Origin: Nocardioidaceae bacterium SCSIO 66511
Lineage (GTDB): Bacteria; Actinomycetota; Actinomycetes; Propionibacteriales; Nocardioidaceae
NCBI GenBank assembly: GCA_023100825.1
Contig: CP095846.1
Coordinates: forward strand, 4,340,001 to 4,404,000
DNA length: 64,000 nt
Reading direction: 5' to 3'
Positions within the stretch are counted from its first letter, which is position 1, and each line of letters begins with the position of its first letter. The translations under genes and the position numbers were made by a program. Shown here piece by piece: positions 17,838-27,175 of this stretch. The notes beneath the pieces were generated by a model. That model ran no database searches. It had not been told where the DNA came from and was given only the letters and a program-made list of their open reading frames with translations.

Positions 17838-19922
17838 TTAGGTGATCAGCGCGTCGGGTCGGAGATCGACTCGCCGCAGAAGCTGCGCGTTGAGTGCCAC
17901 GACGATCGTGGACAGCGACATCAGGACCGCTCCAGCGGCCGGAGACAGTACGAACCCGACCCCGGCCAGCACGCCCGCCGCGAGCGGCACGGAGAACAAG
18001 TTGTAGCCGGTCGCCCAGGCGAGGTTCTGCAACATCTTCCGATAGGTCGCCTTCGACAGCTCGGTGACCGACAACACCGCCCGCGGGTCGTTGCTGGCCA
18101 GGACGACACCGGCCGACTCGATCGCTACGTCGGTACCGGCGCCGATGGCGATGCCGACCTCGGCACGCGCAAGCGCCGGAGCGTCGTTGACACCGTCGCC
18201 GACCATCGCGACCTCGAGCCCACGCTGTTGGAGCTCGGCGACCTTCGCGTCCTTGTCCTCCGGCAGGACCTCGGCGAACACCTCGTCGATGCCGAGTTGA
18301 CGCCCGACGTTGTCGGCGACCTGGCGGGCGTCGCCGGTGATCATCGCGACCCTGATGCCGTGCTCGTGCAGTGCGGCGATCGCCTGGCGCGACTCCTCGC
18401 GTACGGCGTCCTCCAGCGCGAGCGCACCGACGACGTCGCCGTCACGTACGACGTGCAATACAGAGGCGCCTCGATCGATCCAGGACCGCGTTGACTCAGC
18501 AACGTCGCTCGGTACGGCAGCCTCCGACTCGCGCAGCAACGCTGGTCCGCCGACCATGACCCGAGCGCCGTCGACAACCGCCGAGACGCCGCGTCCGGCG
18601 TGCGACTCGAACCCGTCGACCGAGTGCCCGCTCGTCGTATCCGCCGCGGCGACTATTGCCCGCGCGAGCGGATGCTCACTGTCGGCCTCGACGGCGGCGG
18701 CGAGCCCGAGGAACTCCGCACGATCGAGGCCGCTGTCGGAAGCCACGACGACGTCGGTGACCTGATGTGCGCCCTGGGTCAGCGTGCCGGTCTTGTCGAA
18801 CAGCACGACGTCGACCGTACGCATCCGCTCCAGGGCGAGCCGGTCCTTGATGAGCACGCCTGCCGATGCTGCGCGCTCGGTGGAGATGGCAATCACCAGC
18901 GGGATCGCCAGGCCGAGTGCGTGCGGGCACGCGATCACCAGAACAGTGACGGTACGAGTGACTGCGTCGTCGGCATCGCCCATGGCCATCCAGACGACGA
19001 AGGTGATCAGGGCGACGATGGTCGCGAAGTAGAACAACATGCCCGCTGCGCGATCCGCCAGCGCTTGCGCGCGTGACGACGATGCCTGGGCATCTGCAAC
19101 GAGCCGTTGGATACCGGCGAGAGCGGTTTCCTCGCCGACCGCGCCGATCTCGACTCGGATCGCCGTGTCGGTGGCGACCGTGCCGGCGACCACTCGATCG
19201 CCGACGTCGCGGCGTACGGGTGCGGATTCGCCGGTGATCATCGACTCGTCCAGGTTGGCGCGACCTTCGACGACGACGCCGTCGGCGGGTACGCGACCTC
19301 CAGAACGCACCAGGACAACGTCTCCGACCACCAGGTCGGCGACTGTCGTTTCGACTGGTTCGCCATCGACGATCTTCTCTGCCGAGTCGGGCAACAGCGC
19401 CGCCAGCGCGTCGAGTGCGCCCGATGCGGCTCCGAGGGCGCGCATCTCCAGCCAGTGCCCGAGCAGCATGATGTCGATCAGTAGAACGAGCTCCCACCAG
19501 AAGTCGAGGTCGAAGCCGCCGATCTCGAGACTGGTCGTCCACGACGCCACGAACGCAACCAGGATGGCCATGGCGATGAGCAGCATCATGCCGGGCTTGC
19601 GCGATTTGAGCTCCGACCAACCACCGGTGAGGAACGGCGCACCGCCGTAGGCGAACACGATCGTGCCGAGCACCGGGGCGATCCAGTCGACCCCGGTGAA
19701 TGTCGGCCGGTCGTACCCCAACAGATCCGCGAACATCGGGCTGAAGAAGACCACCGGTATCGACAGGACGAGGCTCAGCCAGAACTTGTCCCGGAACTGC
19801 GCTGCATGATCGCCGTGGCCACCGTGGGAATGACCACCGTGGGAATGGCCACCGTGCACCTCGTGACCCTCGTGCGAATGCTCGCTCTCGCCGGCGAGGT
19901 TGGTGTGATGAGAGTGATCCAT
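17838..19922 (-). CDS. copB: CopB-type P1B heavy-metal ATPase
   Basis: A P-type ATPase of about 694 residues that exports copper (or a related ion) at the expense of ATP. The cytoplasmic N-terminus is a His-rich tail (HGGHSHGGHSHGGHG, about residues 24-38) instead of an HMA domain. TGES (actuator, about 231), CPH in helix 6 (333-335), DKTGTL (phosphorylated Asp, about 377), and GDGVNDAPAL near the end are all present. CPH with a His-rich N-terminus defines the CopB/P1B-3 group. Two ATGs are adjacent; the one at 19922 has GGAGG four bases away, the one at 19925 only one base away. It is last in the copper operon, 17-20 bases after copA. Confidence 0.9.
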   Translation of the reverse strand: MDHSHHTNLAGESEHSHEGHEVHGGHSHGGHSHGGHGDHAAQFRDKFWLSLVLSIPVVFFSPMFADLLGYDRPTFTGVDWIAPVLGTIVFAYGGAPFLTGGWSELKSRKPGMMLLIAMAILVAFVASWTTSLEIGGFDLDFWWELVLLIDIMLLGHWLEMRALGAASGALDALAALLPDSAEKIVDGEPVETTVADLVVGDVVLVRSGGRVPADGVVVEGRANLDESMITGESAPVRRDVGDRVVAGTVATDTAIRVEIGAVGEETALAGIQRLVADAQASSSRAQALADRAAGMLFYFATIVALITFVVWMAMGDADDAVTRTVTVLVIACPHALGLAIPLVIAISTERAASAGVLIKDRLALERMRTVDVVLFDKTGTLTQGAHQVTDVVVASDSGLDRAEFLGLAAAVEADSEHPLARAIVAAADTTSGHSVDGFESHAGRGVSAVVDGARVMVGGPALLRESEAAVPSDVAESTRSWIDRGASVLHVVRDGDVVGALALEDAVREESRQAIAALHEHGIRVAMITGDARQVADNVGRQLGIDEVFAEVLPEDKDAKVAELQQRGLEVAMVGDGVNDAPALARAEVGIAIGAGTDVAIESAGVVLASNDPRAVLSVTELSKATYRKMLQNLAWATGYNLFSVPLAAGVLAGVGFVLSPAAGAVLMSLSTIVVALNAQLLRRVDLRPDALIT
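19817..19861. repeat. three tandem 15-bp units inside copB
   Basis: Three consecutive 15-base units (19817-19831, 19832-19846, 19847-19861), differing at few positions, encode the His/Gly repeats of the CopB N-terminus. Copy-number change would keep the reading frame and alter the number of His residues. Confidence 0.7.
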
Positions 19923-19942
19923 CATTCCTCCATAGAGCCGAG

Positions 19943-22231
19943 TCAGCTGTCGCGAGCGGTGCTCAGCGCCTTGAACCGCCTCAACCGCAGGCTGTTGGAG
20001 ACCACGAAGACGCTGGAGAAGGCCATTGCGGCACCAGCAATCATCGGATTCAGCAGCCCCGCGGCCGCCAACGGCAGTGCCGCAACGTTGTATGCGAAGG
20101 CCCAGAACAGGTTGCCCTTGATCGTGCCCAGTGTCCGTCGCGAGAGCCGGATCGCATCGGCGGCAACGCGCAGGTCACCACGTACGAGGGTCAGGTCGCT
20201 GGCCTCGATGGCGACATCGGTTCCCGTGCCCATCGCGAGACCGAGATCGGCCTGCGCCAGTGCCGCAGCATCATTGACGCCGTCACCGACCATCGCCACG
20301 ACCTTTCCGTCAGCTTGGAGCTTCTTTACGGCGTCTACCTTGTCTTCGGGCATCACCTCGGCGATCACGGAATCTTCGGCGATCCCGACCTCGGCAGCGA
20401 CAGACTTGGCCACCTCGGCGTTGTCGCCAGTCAGAAGCACAGGGGTCAGGCCGAGGTCGCGGAACTGTGCGATCGCTTGGGCCGATGTCTCCTTGATCGC
20501 ATCAGCGACGACGAGCACGCCGCGTGCCGCACCGTCCCAGCCAACGGCGACCGCCGTCTTGCCATCGGCTGCCGCGTCAGACATCGCGCCTTCCAAGTCT
20601 GCCGGCAGCTGCTGCGACCACTCGGCGAGCAACCTCGCGCGCCCGACGAGCACAGCGTGGCCGTCGACGACCCCCTGCACACCGAGTCCTTCGACGTTCG
20701 CGAAGTCCTCTGGCGCTGGCAGCTCGCCGACCCGCTCGGTCGCACCGGCCGCGATCGCCTGGGCGATCGGGTGCTCTGACGAGTCCTCTAGTGCACCCGC
20801 GAGGCGTACGACCTCCTCGGCGTCCTCGCCCGCGGCGGGGATCACGTCGAGCAGGGTCATCCTGCCCGTCGTGACCGTCCCGGTCTTGTCGAGTACGACG
20901 GTGTCGACCTTGCGCGTCGACTCCAGGACCTCGGGTCCCTTGATCAAAATTCCGAGCTGAGCGCCGCGACCCGTGCCGACCATCAGCGCCGTCGGCGTCG
21001 CCAGACCCAACGCGCACGGGCAAGCGATGATGAGCACGGCGACCGCCGCCGTGAAGGCTGCGCCGCTCCCGCCGTCGGCACCGAGCCAGAAGCCGAGCGT
21101 CCCGACCGCCAACGCGATCACGATGGGAACGAAGATGCCCGAGATCCGATCAGCCAGCCGCTGGGCCTGCGCCTTACCGGTCTGGGCGTCCTCTACGAGC
21201 TTGGCCATCTGCGCCAGTTGCGTCTCGGCACCGACTCGGGTCGCACGTACGACGAGGCGGCCTCCGGCGTTGACCGTCGCGCCGACGACCGGATCACCGA
21301 CGCCGACCTCGACCGGAACCGACTCACCAGTGACCATGGACGCGTCGACCGCCGAGGTGCCCTCGACGATCTCGCCGTCGGTGGCGATCTTCTCGCCCGG
21401 GCGGACGACGAACTGATCTCCCACGTGCAGCTGGTCGATGGGGACCCGCTGCTCGCGACCGGCACGAAGGATCGAGACCTCCTTGGCGCCGAGTTCGAGC
21501 AGTGCTCGGAGCGCCGCACCGGCGCGGCGCTTCGCCCTGGCCTCGAAGTAGCGTCCGGCCAGGATGAACGTCGTGACGGCCGCCGCAGCTTCGAGATAGA
21601 TGTTGCCCGAGCCATCGCTGCGTTCGATCGTGAACTCGAACGGGTGACGCATACCCGCCATCCCGGCGGTGCCCCAGAAAAGGGCGTACACCGACCAGCC
21701 GAGAGCGGCAATCGTGCCCATCGAGATGAGCGTGTCCATCGTCGCCGTTCCGTGGCGCAGGTTGGTCCATGCCGCCTTGTGGAACGGCCATCCTCCCCAC
21801 ACCACAACCGGCGCTGCCAATGTCAGTGACAGCCACTGCCAGTTGTCGAACTGGAGCTTGTCGGTCATCGCCATCGCTACGACCGGGATGCTGAGCGCAG
21901 CAGAGATGAGCAGGCGCTGCCGGAGGTTACGGGTCGGGTCGTTGTCCTCCTCCGACGCCGAGCCGTCGTCACGGTCGGCCTCCTCCACCGGCACGGCCGC
22001 CGAGTAGCCCGCCTTCTCCACGGTGGCGATCAGGTCATCGGTCGAGACGTTGTCACCGAAGTCGACGCGCGCCTTCTCCGTCGCGTAGTTGACGCTCGCG
22101 GTGACGCCGTCGAGTTTGTTCAGCTTGCGCTCGATCCGGTTCGCGCACGACGCGCACGTCATCCCGCCGATCGTCAGATCGACGTGCTCGCGGGGTTCTA
22201 CGGGTGTCACGCGATCGGTGCCGGAGCTCAT
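19943..22231 (-). CDS. copA: CopA-type Cu(I)-exporting P1B ATPase
   Basis: A 762-residue Cu(I) exporter. One N-terminal HMA domain carries GMTCASC (residues 23-29), and helix 6 holds CPC (in [13 protein letters not shown]). Later come [16 protein letters not shown], the HP motif (SSEHPIAQ) and [18 protein letters not shown]: the complete P1B-1 set. Helices 7 and 8 contain [15 protein letters not shown] and [15 protein letters not shown], the usual Cu(I) transport-site residues (Tyr-Asn, and Met-Ser-Ser as M-x-x-S-S). GGAGGAGCA precedes ATG 22231. It lies between the secreted copper protein and copB in the CsoR-controlled operon, and CopZ is the likely donor of Cu(I). Confidence 0.95.
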   Translation of the reverse strand: MSSGTDRVTPVEPREHVDLTIGGMTCASCANRIERKLNKLDGVTASVNYATEKARVDFGDNVSTDDLIATVEKAGYSAAVPVEEADRDDGSASEEDNDPTRNLRQRLLISAALSIPVVAMAMTDKLQFDNWQWLSLTLAAPVVVWGGWPFHKAAWTNLRHGTATMDTLISMGTIAALGWSVYALFWGTAGMAGMRHPFEFTIERSDGSGNIYLEAAAAVTTFILAGRYFEARAKRRAGAALRALLELGAKEVSILRAGREQRVPIDQLHVGDQFVVRPGEKIATDGEIVEGTSAVDASMVTGESVPVEVGVGDPVVGATVNAGGRLVVRATRVGAETQLAQMAKLVEDAQTGKAQAQRLADRISGIFVPIVIALAVGTLGFWLGADGGSGAAFTAAVAVLIIACPCALGLATPTALMVGTGRGAQLGILIKGPEVLESTRKVDTVVLDKTGTVTTGRMTLLDVIPAAGEDAEEVVRLAGALEDSSEHPIAQAIAAGATERVGELPAPEDFANVEGLGVQGVVDGHAVLVGRARLLAEWSQQLPADLEGAMSDAAADGKTAVAVGWDGAARGVLVVADAIKETSAQAIAQFRDLGLTPVLLTGDNAEVAKSVAAEVGIAEDSVIAEVMPEDKVDAVKKLQADGKVVAMVGDGVNDAAALAQADLGLAMGTGTDVAIEASDLTLVRGDLRVAADAIRLSRRTLGTIKGNLFWAFAYNVAALPLAAAGLLNPMIAGAAMAFSSVFVVSNSLRLRRFKALSTARDS

Positions 22232-22264
22232 TGCTCCTCCAAAACTGGTTGAGTCGGGTGTCGG

Positions 22265-23251
22265 TCAGTTGCCGTGACCGTGCTCGGATTCACCGTGCTC
22301 TGCATCGCCATCTGCGACGGGCGCATCCGGCGTACCCTCGTCTGCACGTACGGTGAACTCCGCCGTTCGGACCTCGTTGCCGTGCTTGAAGTCGAGGAAC
22401 AACCGGTAGTCGCCTACGGACGGCACCTCGGCGAAGAATCGGATCTGCGGGCCCGGCTCGGTCTTGCCGTCGCCCGGGCTTCCGTCCGGGTGAACGTGCA
22501 GGTACGCCAGGTCGGAGTCGCGTAGTGCGACGAGGTGACCGTACGCCTCGAGGTACGGCTGCAGATCGGTGACCGGCTTGCCGTCCTTGCTCACCGAGAG
22601 CGTGAGCAACGAGCTCTCACCGGGAACGAGCGCTCCGTCGAGCTTCACCTCGTACCCGTCGACCTGCACGGTGCGTACGGGGTCCGGCAGCGCGCGTGGT
22701 TCGTACGAACCGCCCGCGGACAGGTCCGCGCCGAGCGTGAGCCCGTCGCCGCCGGCGGGCTTGAAGTCGGCGAACACGCGGTAGACGCCGGCAGCCGACA
22801 GGTCGACAGCAGCGCTCCACGTACCGTCGGCGCCGAGTGTCGGGTGTACGTGCTGGTAGCCGACCATGTCTCGGCGGACCACGATCAGGTGGAGATCCTT
22901 GCCGTGCTCGCGCTCGTACTCGGTCACCGGTTCACCGTCGGGTCCGAGGATCCGGAATCGGACTGGCGTGTCGGGCGAGGTCGCGACCTGGCGCTCGGAG
23001 AGCGCCAACGTGTAGCCGCCGTCGGAGACCATGAGTCCTCCTGGTAAATCTGCCACGCCACCGATATCGGCCTCGTGGCTTGCTTCTTCGGAGTCGTGTT
23101 CGGCGCCGGTATCAGTACCGTGGTCGGCCATCTGCTCGCTCGACGTTGAGACCTCGTCGATCGGACCGGCCGCGTTGCCGATACCCACCGCGCCCGCAAA
23201 CACAGCCGCGGCGCCGACGGCGAACGCGGCGAGCTTGGTCGGGGCGTTCAT
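22265..23251 (-). CDS. secreted, acidic/His-rich protein of the copper operon
   Basis: A 328-residue exported protein of a kind often seen in actinobacterial copper loci but without assigned activity. A signal-type helix spans about residues 5-28. A charged spacer follows (GTDTGAEHDSEEASHEADIG). The body shows two similar beta-domains, each with a dihydrophobic H-V-H-P motif: VGYQHVHPTLG (about 130) and LAYLHVHPDGS (about 252). Each is followed by an F-x-F-K/D-F-K segment (FADFKPAGG; LFLDFKHGN). The C-terminus ends EHGESEHGHGN, a possible metal tail. The tandem HVHP motifs and context point to extracellular or surface copper binding. That is inference, and family membership needs a profile search. 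Confidence 0.7.
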   Translation of the reverse strand: MNAPTKLAAFAVGAAAVFAGAVGIGNAAGPIDEVSTSSEQMADHGTDTGAEHDSEEASHEADIGGVADLPGGLMVSDGGYTLALSERQVATSPDTPVRFRILGPDGEPVTEYEREHGKDLHLIVVRRDMVGYQHVHPTLGADGTWSAAVDLSAAGVYRVFADFKPAGGDGLTLGADLSAGGSYEPRALPDPVRTVQVDGYEVKLDGALVPGESSLLTLSVSKDGKPVTDLQPYLEAYGHLVALRDSDLAYLHVHPDGSPGDGKTEPGPQIRFFAEVPSVGDYRLFLDFKHGNEVRTAEFTVRADEGTPDAPVADGDAEHGESEHGHGN

Positions 23252-23264
23252 CGATCGCCGACCG

Positions 23265-23489
23265 TCATGCAGTCGAGGCGGCGAGCTGGTAACCCGCTTC
23301 CTCGACAGCTTCGCGGATGGTTGACTCGGCGACCGGCTCGTTGCTGGTCACCTTCAGGCCGCCGCTGGCGAGGTCAACATCGACGTCGACGACGCCCGGG
23401 ACCTCGGTCACTTCCTCGGTCACCGACGAGACGCAGTGGCCGCAGGTCATTCCGGTGACGGTGTAGTTCGAGGTGATCGTTTCGCTCAT
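23265..23489 (-). CDS. copZ: CopZ-type copper chaperone (HMA domain)
   Basis: A 74-residue single HMA domain. VTGMTCGHCVSSV (residues 11-23) is the Cu(I)-binding M-T-C-x-x-C loop, and the remainder fits the beta-alpha-beta-beta-alpha-beta fold (VPGVVDVDVDLASGGLKV; IREAVEEAGYQL). It should carry Cu(I) in the cytosol to the CopA N-terminus or hand it to CsoR. ATG 23489 follows GGAAGG; upstream in-frame codons lack a better start. The gene is second in the operon, 43 bases after csoR and 13 bases before the secreted protein gene. Confidence 0.93.
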   Translation of the reverse strand: MSETITSNYTVTGMTCGHCVSSVTEEVTEVPGVVDVDVDLASGGLKVTSNEPVAESTIREAVEEAGYQLAASTA

Positions 23490-23532
23490 GGTGCTTGCCT
23501 TCCAGCTTCGTTGTTGCTCTGTTGGACCTACT

Positions 23533-23829
23533 TCAGGAGCGGACGAGTCGGGCGATGGCGTCGGAGGCTTCCTTGAGTTTCTCGTCGGCCTCGGGCCCAC
23601 CCGCGGCGGCCGCATCGCGTACGCAGTGGTTCAAGTGCTCGTCGAGCAGACCGAGCGAGACCGACTGCAGCGCCTTCGTCATCGCAGACACCTGCGTGAG
23701 GATGTCGATGCAGTACTTCTCCTCTTCGACCATCCGCTGCAGGCCGCGGGCCTGCCCTTCGATGCGTCGCAGCCGCTTCAGGTAGTCGTCCTTGTTGCCG
23801 ATGTACCCGTGGGTCGCGTGCTCGTCCAT
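23533..23829 (-). CDS. csoR: CsoR copper-sensing repressor
   Basis: A 98-residue DUF156 repressor. The Cu(I) ligands are C40, H65 and C69; the 25- and 4-residue spacings equal those of the characterised mycobacterial CsoR. LKRLRRIEGQARGLQRM is the conserved helix-1 region. AAGGAG precedes ATG 23829 by five bases; an upstream in-frame ATG at 23925 lacks one and would overlap the operator. As the first gene of the operon it should repress itself, copZ, the secreted protein, copA and copB, and be released from DNA by Cu(I). Confidence 0.95.
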   Translation of the reverse strand: MDEHATHGYIGNKDDYLKRLRRIEGQARGLQRMVEEEKYCIDILTQVSAMTKALQSVSLGLLDEHLNHCVRDAAAAGGPEADEKLKEASDAIARLVRS

Positions 23830-23900
23830 GTCAGCTCCTTGTCTCGGTAACACATCTGGCAGCATACCTCTGCCAGGTATCCGTACCGACAGATGCGACT

Positions 23901-23923
23901 GTATACCCCCTAGGGGTACATAC
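23901..23923. promoter_or_regulatory. CsoR operator
   Basis: TACCCCCTAGGGGTA, flanked by GTA and CATAC, is a near-perfect copy of the established CsoR pseudo-palindrome (TACCC-N-GGGTA type). It lies about 75 bases upstream of csoR. A second inverted repeat, ATACCT-N5-AGGTAT at 23864-23880, is between it and the gene and may be a promoter element or an auxiliary site. Confidence 0.9.
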
Positions 23924-23938
23924 ACAAGGGAATGAAAG

Positions 23939-24000
23939 CGCCGAGGTACGGATCCCCTCCCATGGCGGGGCGCACGTGGGAGGGAATCCGTACCTCGGCG
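23939..24000. terminator. strong hairpin with 24-bp arms
   Basis: Bases 23939-23962 and 23977-24000 are inverted copies with one mismatch and a 14-base loop. The structure follows the end of the racemase gene (minus strand, stop at 24017) and lies upstream of the copper promoter, so it would insulate the two operons. No T-tract follows, as is common for actinobacterial terminators. Confidence 0.75.
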
Positions 24001-24016
24001 GAGGTGTGCGGGGGCG

Positions 24017-24727
24017 TCAGGTCTGGTCGGCTGTGCGACCCGCCGCGATCACCGTACGGCGGGCCAGCTCCTCGGCTGCGTCGACGACTCGGAGGTCGGT
24101 ACGTACGTCGTCGACGACGACGGACAGCTCGGTGCAGCCGACGATCACACTCCCAGCACCATGCGCGGCCAAAGAGGCGAAGATCGCCAACAGGGCGTCG
24201 CGTTCGGACTGTCCGTGATCACCCGATTTGACCGCGTGGATGATCCGCATGAGCTCGGCCTGCTCCGACGGCGACGGAAGCACCGCTTCGCGTCCGGCCG
24301 CGAGCAGTGCCCGTTGATAGAGCTCGGACTCAACCGCGCCGTCGGCGGCGACCAAACCGACCTTGCGCTCCTGATCGGTCACATCGACTGCCTCGACCGC
24401 TGTGTCGATGATGCTCACGAACTCGACCCCAACACCCGCCATGACCGCGGGCAGGAACGCATGAACGGTGTTGCAGGGCGAGACGATGAGCTCAGCGCCC
24501 GCCTCCTGCAGCCGGCGTACGCCGTCGGTCAGCCACGGCGAAGGATCCGTGCCGGCGCCGCGTACTGCAGCGAGCCGATCCGGCACGGTCGGGTCGGCCC
24601 ACATCACCACGCGCAGATGGTCCTGGTCGGTACGAGCCGGAGTCGCCCGGACGAGCTTGTCGTAGAAGTCGACGGTCGCTGCCGGACCCATACCGCCGAG
24701 GATCCCGACGATCCGGGACGGCTGCAT
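24017..24727 (-). CDS. aspartate/glutamate racemase family protein
   Basis: A 236-residue cofactor-independent racemase-type protein. The two catalytic Cys are present: SPCNT (Cys85) and VIVGCTE (Cys198). The opening IVGILGGMGPAATVDFYDKL matches aspartate racemases. These enzymes interconvert D- and L-amino acids by two-base proton transfer. Its ATG directly follows the TAG stop of the D-cysteine desulfhydrase homologue, so the two are coupled. The substrate could be aspartate or glutamate or another amino acid that feeds the neighbouring PLP enzyme. It is the last gene of the NhaC-desulfhydrase-racemase operon. Confidence 0.87.
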   Translation of the reverse strand: MQPSRIVGILGGMGPAATVDFYDKLVRATPARTDQDHLRVVMWADPTVPDRLAAVRGAGTDPSPWLTDGVRRLQEAGAELIVSPCNTVHAFLPAVMAGVGVEFVSIIDTAVEAVDVTDQERKVGLVAADGAVESELYQRALLAAGREAVLPSPSEQAELMRIIHAVKSGDHGQSERDALLAIFASLAAHGAGSVIVGCTELSVVVDDVRTDLRVVDAAEELARRTVIAAGRTADQT

Positions 24728-25738
24728 CTACTCGGTCCCGGTACCGAGTACGGCGTCCTGGTACGCGTACAGCGCGGGAGATCCGCCCGTGTGAACGAAG
24801 ACGACATTGCTGTCGCGCTCGAACGCGCCGCTGCGCGCCAGATCGACGAGACCGGCCGCAGTCTTGCCCGTGTAGACCGGATCCAGCAGGATGCCTTCCG
24901 TACGCGCGAACAGCTGGATCGCCGCCGTCATCTCCGGGGTGGGCAGCGAGTACCCTGGGCCGACGTACTCGTCGCGGACCCGGACCGCCTCGGACGGGAC
25001 CGCTCGGTCGGCGCCCGCCAGCTTCGACGTCGCGTTCGCGAGGTCCAGCAGCTTCGCCTCTTGTGGCGCCCGCTCGGCCCGGACACTGATCCCCGTCACC
25101 GGAATGCCCGCCTGGTTTCCGTACAGACCCGCAACCAGCCCGGCGTGCGTACCTCCCGAGCCGCTCGCACACACGACATGGTCGATCGGCAACGACTCCT
25201 CGAACGACTGCACAAGGAGCTCCTCAGCGCAGGAGACATAGCCGAGCGCACCAAGAGCGTTGGAGCCACCACCCGGGACGATGTACGGCTTACCGCCGCT
25301 CGCGGCGACGTCGGACGCGACGTCTTGCATCGCCGCCTCGAGGTCGGTGCCGCCCTCGACCACGGTGATGTCGTCGGCACCGAGCAGCCGGAACAACAGG
25401 TTGTTTCCGCTGGCGTCGGGGCTGTACGAGCCGGCGACGCGCTCCTCGAGTACGAGCCGGCAGCGCAGGCCCTCCTTGACCGCCGCGGCCAAAGTGAGCC
25501 GGCAGTGGTTCGACTGCACCGCGCCGGTCGTGATGATCGTGTCGGCGCCCTCGGCCAGTGCATCGGCCATCAGGAACTCGAGCTTGCGGGTCTTGTTGCC
25601 GCCGGCGCTCAGGCCGAGCAGATCGTCGCGCTTGATGAAGATCCTCGGTCCGCCGAGCTCCTCGCTCAGGCGCGGCAGGAGCTCGAGTGGGGTCTTTCCG
25701 GGCGTGTACGTCCGGCGGGGGATACGTGCGAGATGCAT
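24728..25738 (-). CDS. dcyD: D-cysteine desulfhydrase / ACC deaminase-like PLP enzyme
   Basis: A 336-residue fold-type II PLP enzyme. SAGGNKTRKLEF contains the PLP Lys49, TGAVQSNHCR (about residue 76-85) is the N-binding loop found in D-cysteine desulfhydrase and ACC deaminase, and SGSGGTHAGL is the phosphate-binding loop. It should convert D-cysteine to pyruvate, sulfide and ammonia, or a similar beta-elimination or deamination on another D-amino acid or on 1-aminocyclopropane carboxylate. GAGGAA precedes ATG 25738. It lies between an NhaC-type antiporter and the racemase. The gene symbol is by similarity only. Confidence 0.85.
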   Translation of the reverse strand: MHLARIPRRTYTPGKTPLELLPRLSEELGGPRIFIKRDDLLGLSAGGNKTRKLEFLMADALAEGADTIITTGAVQSNHCRLTLAAAVKEGLRCRLVLEERVAGSYSPDASGNNLLFRLLGADDITVVEGGTDLEAAMQDVASDVAASGGKPYIVPGGGSNALGALGYVSCAEELLVQSFEESLPIDHVVCASGSGGTHAGLVAGLYGNQAGIPVTGISVRAERAPQEAKLLDLANATSKLAGADRAVPSEAVRVRDEYVGPGYSLPTPEMTAAIQLFARTEGILLDPVYTGKTAAGLVDLARSGAFERDSNVVFVHTGGSPALYAYQDAVLGTGTE

Positions 25739-25755
25739 TGCAGTTCCTCTTCGGG

Positions 25756-27162
25756 TCAGATCGTGGTGCGGGACAGATCGGCCTCGGATGCGAACTTCCT
25801 GTTCCATCCGGTGAAGATCGAGATGAGTAGGACGATGAGCAGCGCCCACGAGTACGGGTTGAGCGCGGCCGCGCCGATCGACGGAGCGGGCAAGTCGTAC
25901 TCCTTCGCCGTGGCGGCGACCGTGGAGAACCACACAATCACAGCGTTGTGCCAAGGCAACATGTAGAACGCCGTGTTGGCACTGCAGTCCATCAGGTTGG
26001 CGGTCCGGGCCGGAGCCAGGTTGTACTTCTCGCCGAGCGGCCGCCCGAGGGTCGGGCCGACCAGCAGGATCGCCGGCGCGTTCGCGCCGAGTGGGATCGT
26101 GAACACGAGCGTGATCATCGAGATCGCGAGCTCTGCACTGCGTACGCCCCGAGCCGCGTGGGTCTCGAGTCGCCGCAACAGTCGTGCCATGAGACCGCTG
26201 TCGGCGAGAACCTGCGCCAGCGCGAGGATGAACAGGACCAGCACGATCGCACCGGTGACCTTGGCGATACCGTCCTCGATCAGCCCGGTGGAGGCGCCTT
26301 CGGCGTCCGGCACAGAGAAGACGTCGCCCGGCGACATCTGACCCGTGACGATGCCGAGTGCGATCGTCGCCAGACTCCCCCACGTGAGCGCGGTGATGAT
26401 GTGCTGGCCGCGCATCGCCAGCACGATCACCAGCAGGAACGGCGCGATCATGATGAGCCCGAGCGCTGTTGCATCAGCACCGACGACCCGCTCACTCATC
26501 TCTCCCCCGCCGCCGAACACCGCGAACACCACGGCGGCGACAGCAGCCGCCGACAACGACAACGGAAGACGAGATCTGACCACGTCGCCCATTCGGGCAC
26601 CCGCGGTGTACGCGGAGCTGATGGTGGTGTCGGAGACCGGCGCGATGTTGTCGCCGAACGCTCCGCCGGCGATGATCGCAACCGCGAGCATCGTGGAGTC
26701 GGCGCCGAGGAACACGCCGGTGGGATAGAGCACCGGGGTCATCGCGATCACGGTGCCGACGCTGGTGCCAGTGCCGGCGGCGAACAGACAAGCGAGGACG
26801 AACGCCAGCACCGTGAAGGCGCTGCCCTGCACACCCGTCTCGAGCCCGAACCACAGCAGGCCGTCGACGAGGCCTGCGCCTTGCAGCAGGGCACCGAAAA
26901 CGCCGGCAAAGATGAACGCGGTGATGATCACCGCACCGGTCTTGTCGCTCAAACCGCGGAGCAGCGACGCGGCGTACTCGCTCTTCGTCGTCGTGAGGAG
27001 GAAGCCGACGACGACCGCCGCCCAGCCTCCTACCCAGAAGCCCGAGATCGTCGCTCGCTCTGCGATGGACAGCACGACGAGAACTGCCACGAGTACCAGC
27101 GCAGGCACCACCGCCGTCGCTGGTCCGCCCACCATCCGTAGTCGGGGTTTCGACTCGGTCAT
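25756..27162 (-). CDS. NhaC family Na+/H+ antiporter-like transporter
   Basis: A 468-residue membrane protein with about 11-12 helices. GTGTSVGTVIAMTPVL and GGAFGDNIAPVSDTT (about residues 130-170) are the discontinuous-helix motifs of the NhaC/ion-transporter superfamily, mirrored in the second half by GANAPAILLVGP and NLMDCSANTAFYMLPWHNA. Family members exchange Na+ for H+ or couple it to malate/lactate or amino acids. As the first gene before a D-cysteine desulfhydrase and a racemase it may well carry the amino acid that they consume (inference). ATG 27162 has GGAG nine bases upstream; ATG 27177 overlaps the operator and is less likely. Confidence 0.82.
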   Translation of the reverse strand: MTESKPRLRMVGGPATAVVPALVLVAVLVVLSIAERATISGFWVGGWAAVVVGFLLTTTKSEYAASLLRGLSDKTGAVIITAFIFAGVFGALLQGAGLVDGLLWFGLETGVQGSAFTVLAFVLACLFAAGTGTSVGTVIAMTPVLYPTGVFLGADSTMLAVAIIAGGAFGDNIAPVSDTTISSAYTAGARMGDVVRSRLPLSLSAAAVAAVVFAVFGGGGEMSERVVGADATALGLIMIAPFLLVIVLAMRGQHIITALTWGSLATIALGIVTGQMSPGDVFSVPDAEGASTGLIEDGIAKVTGAIVLVLFILALAQVLADSGLMARLLRRLETHAARGVRSAELAISMITLVFTIPLGANAPAILLVGPTLGRPLGEKYNLAPARTANLMDCSANTAFYMLPWHNAVIVWFSTVAATAKEYDLPAPSIGAAALNPYSWALLIVLLISIFTGWNRKFASEADLSRTTI

Positions 27163-27175
27163 CACGGTCGTCTCC

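Noticed and set aside
24161-25966. Long plus-strand open frame of about 600 codons
   Set aside because: Antisense to the racemase and desulfhydrase genes, with no ribosome site and no recognisable motif.
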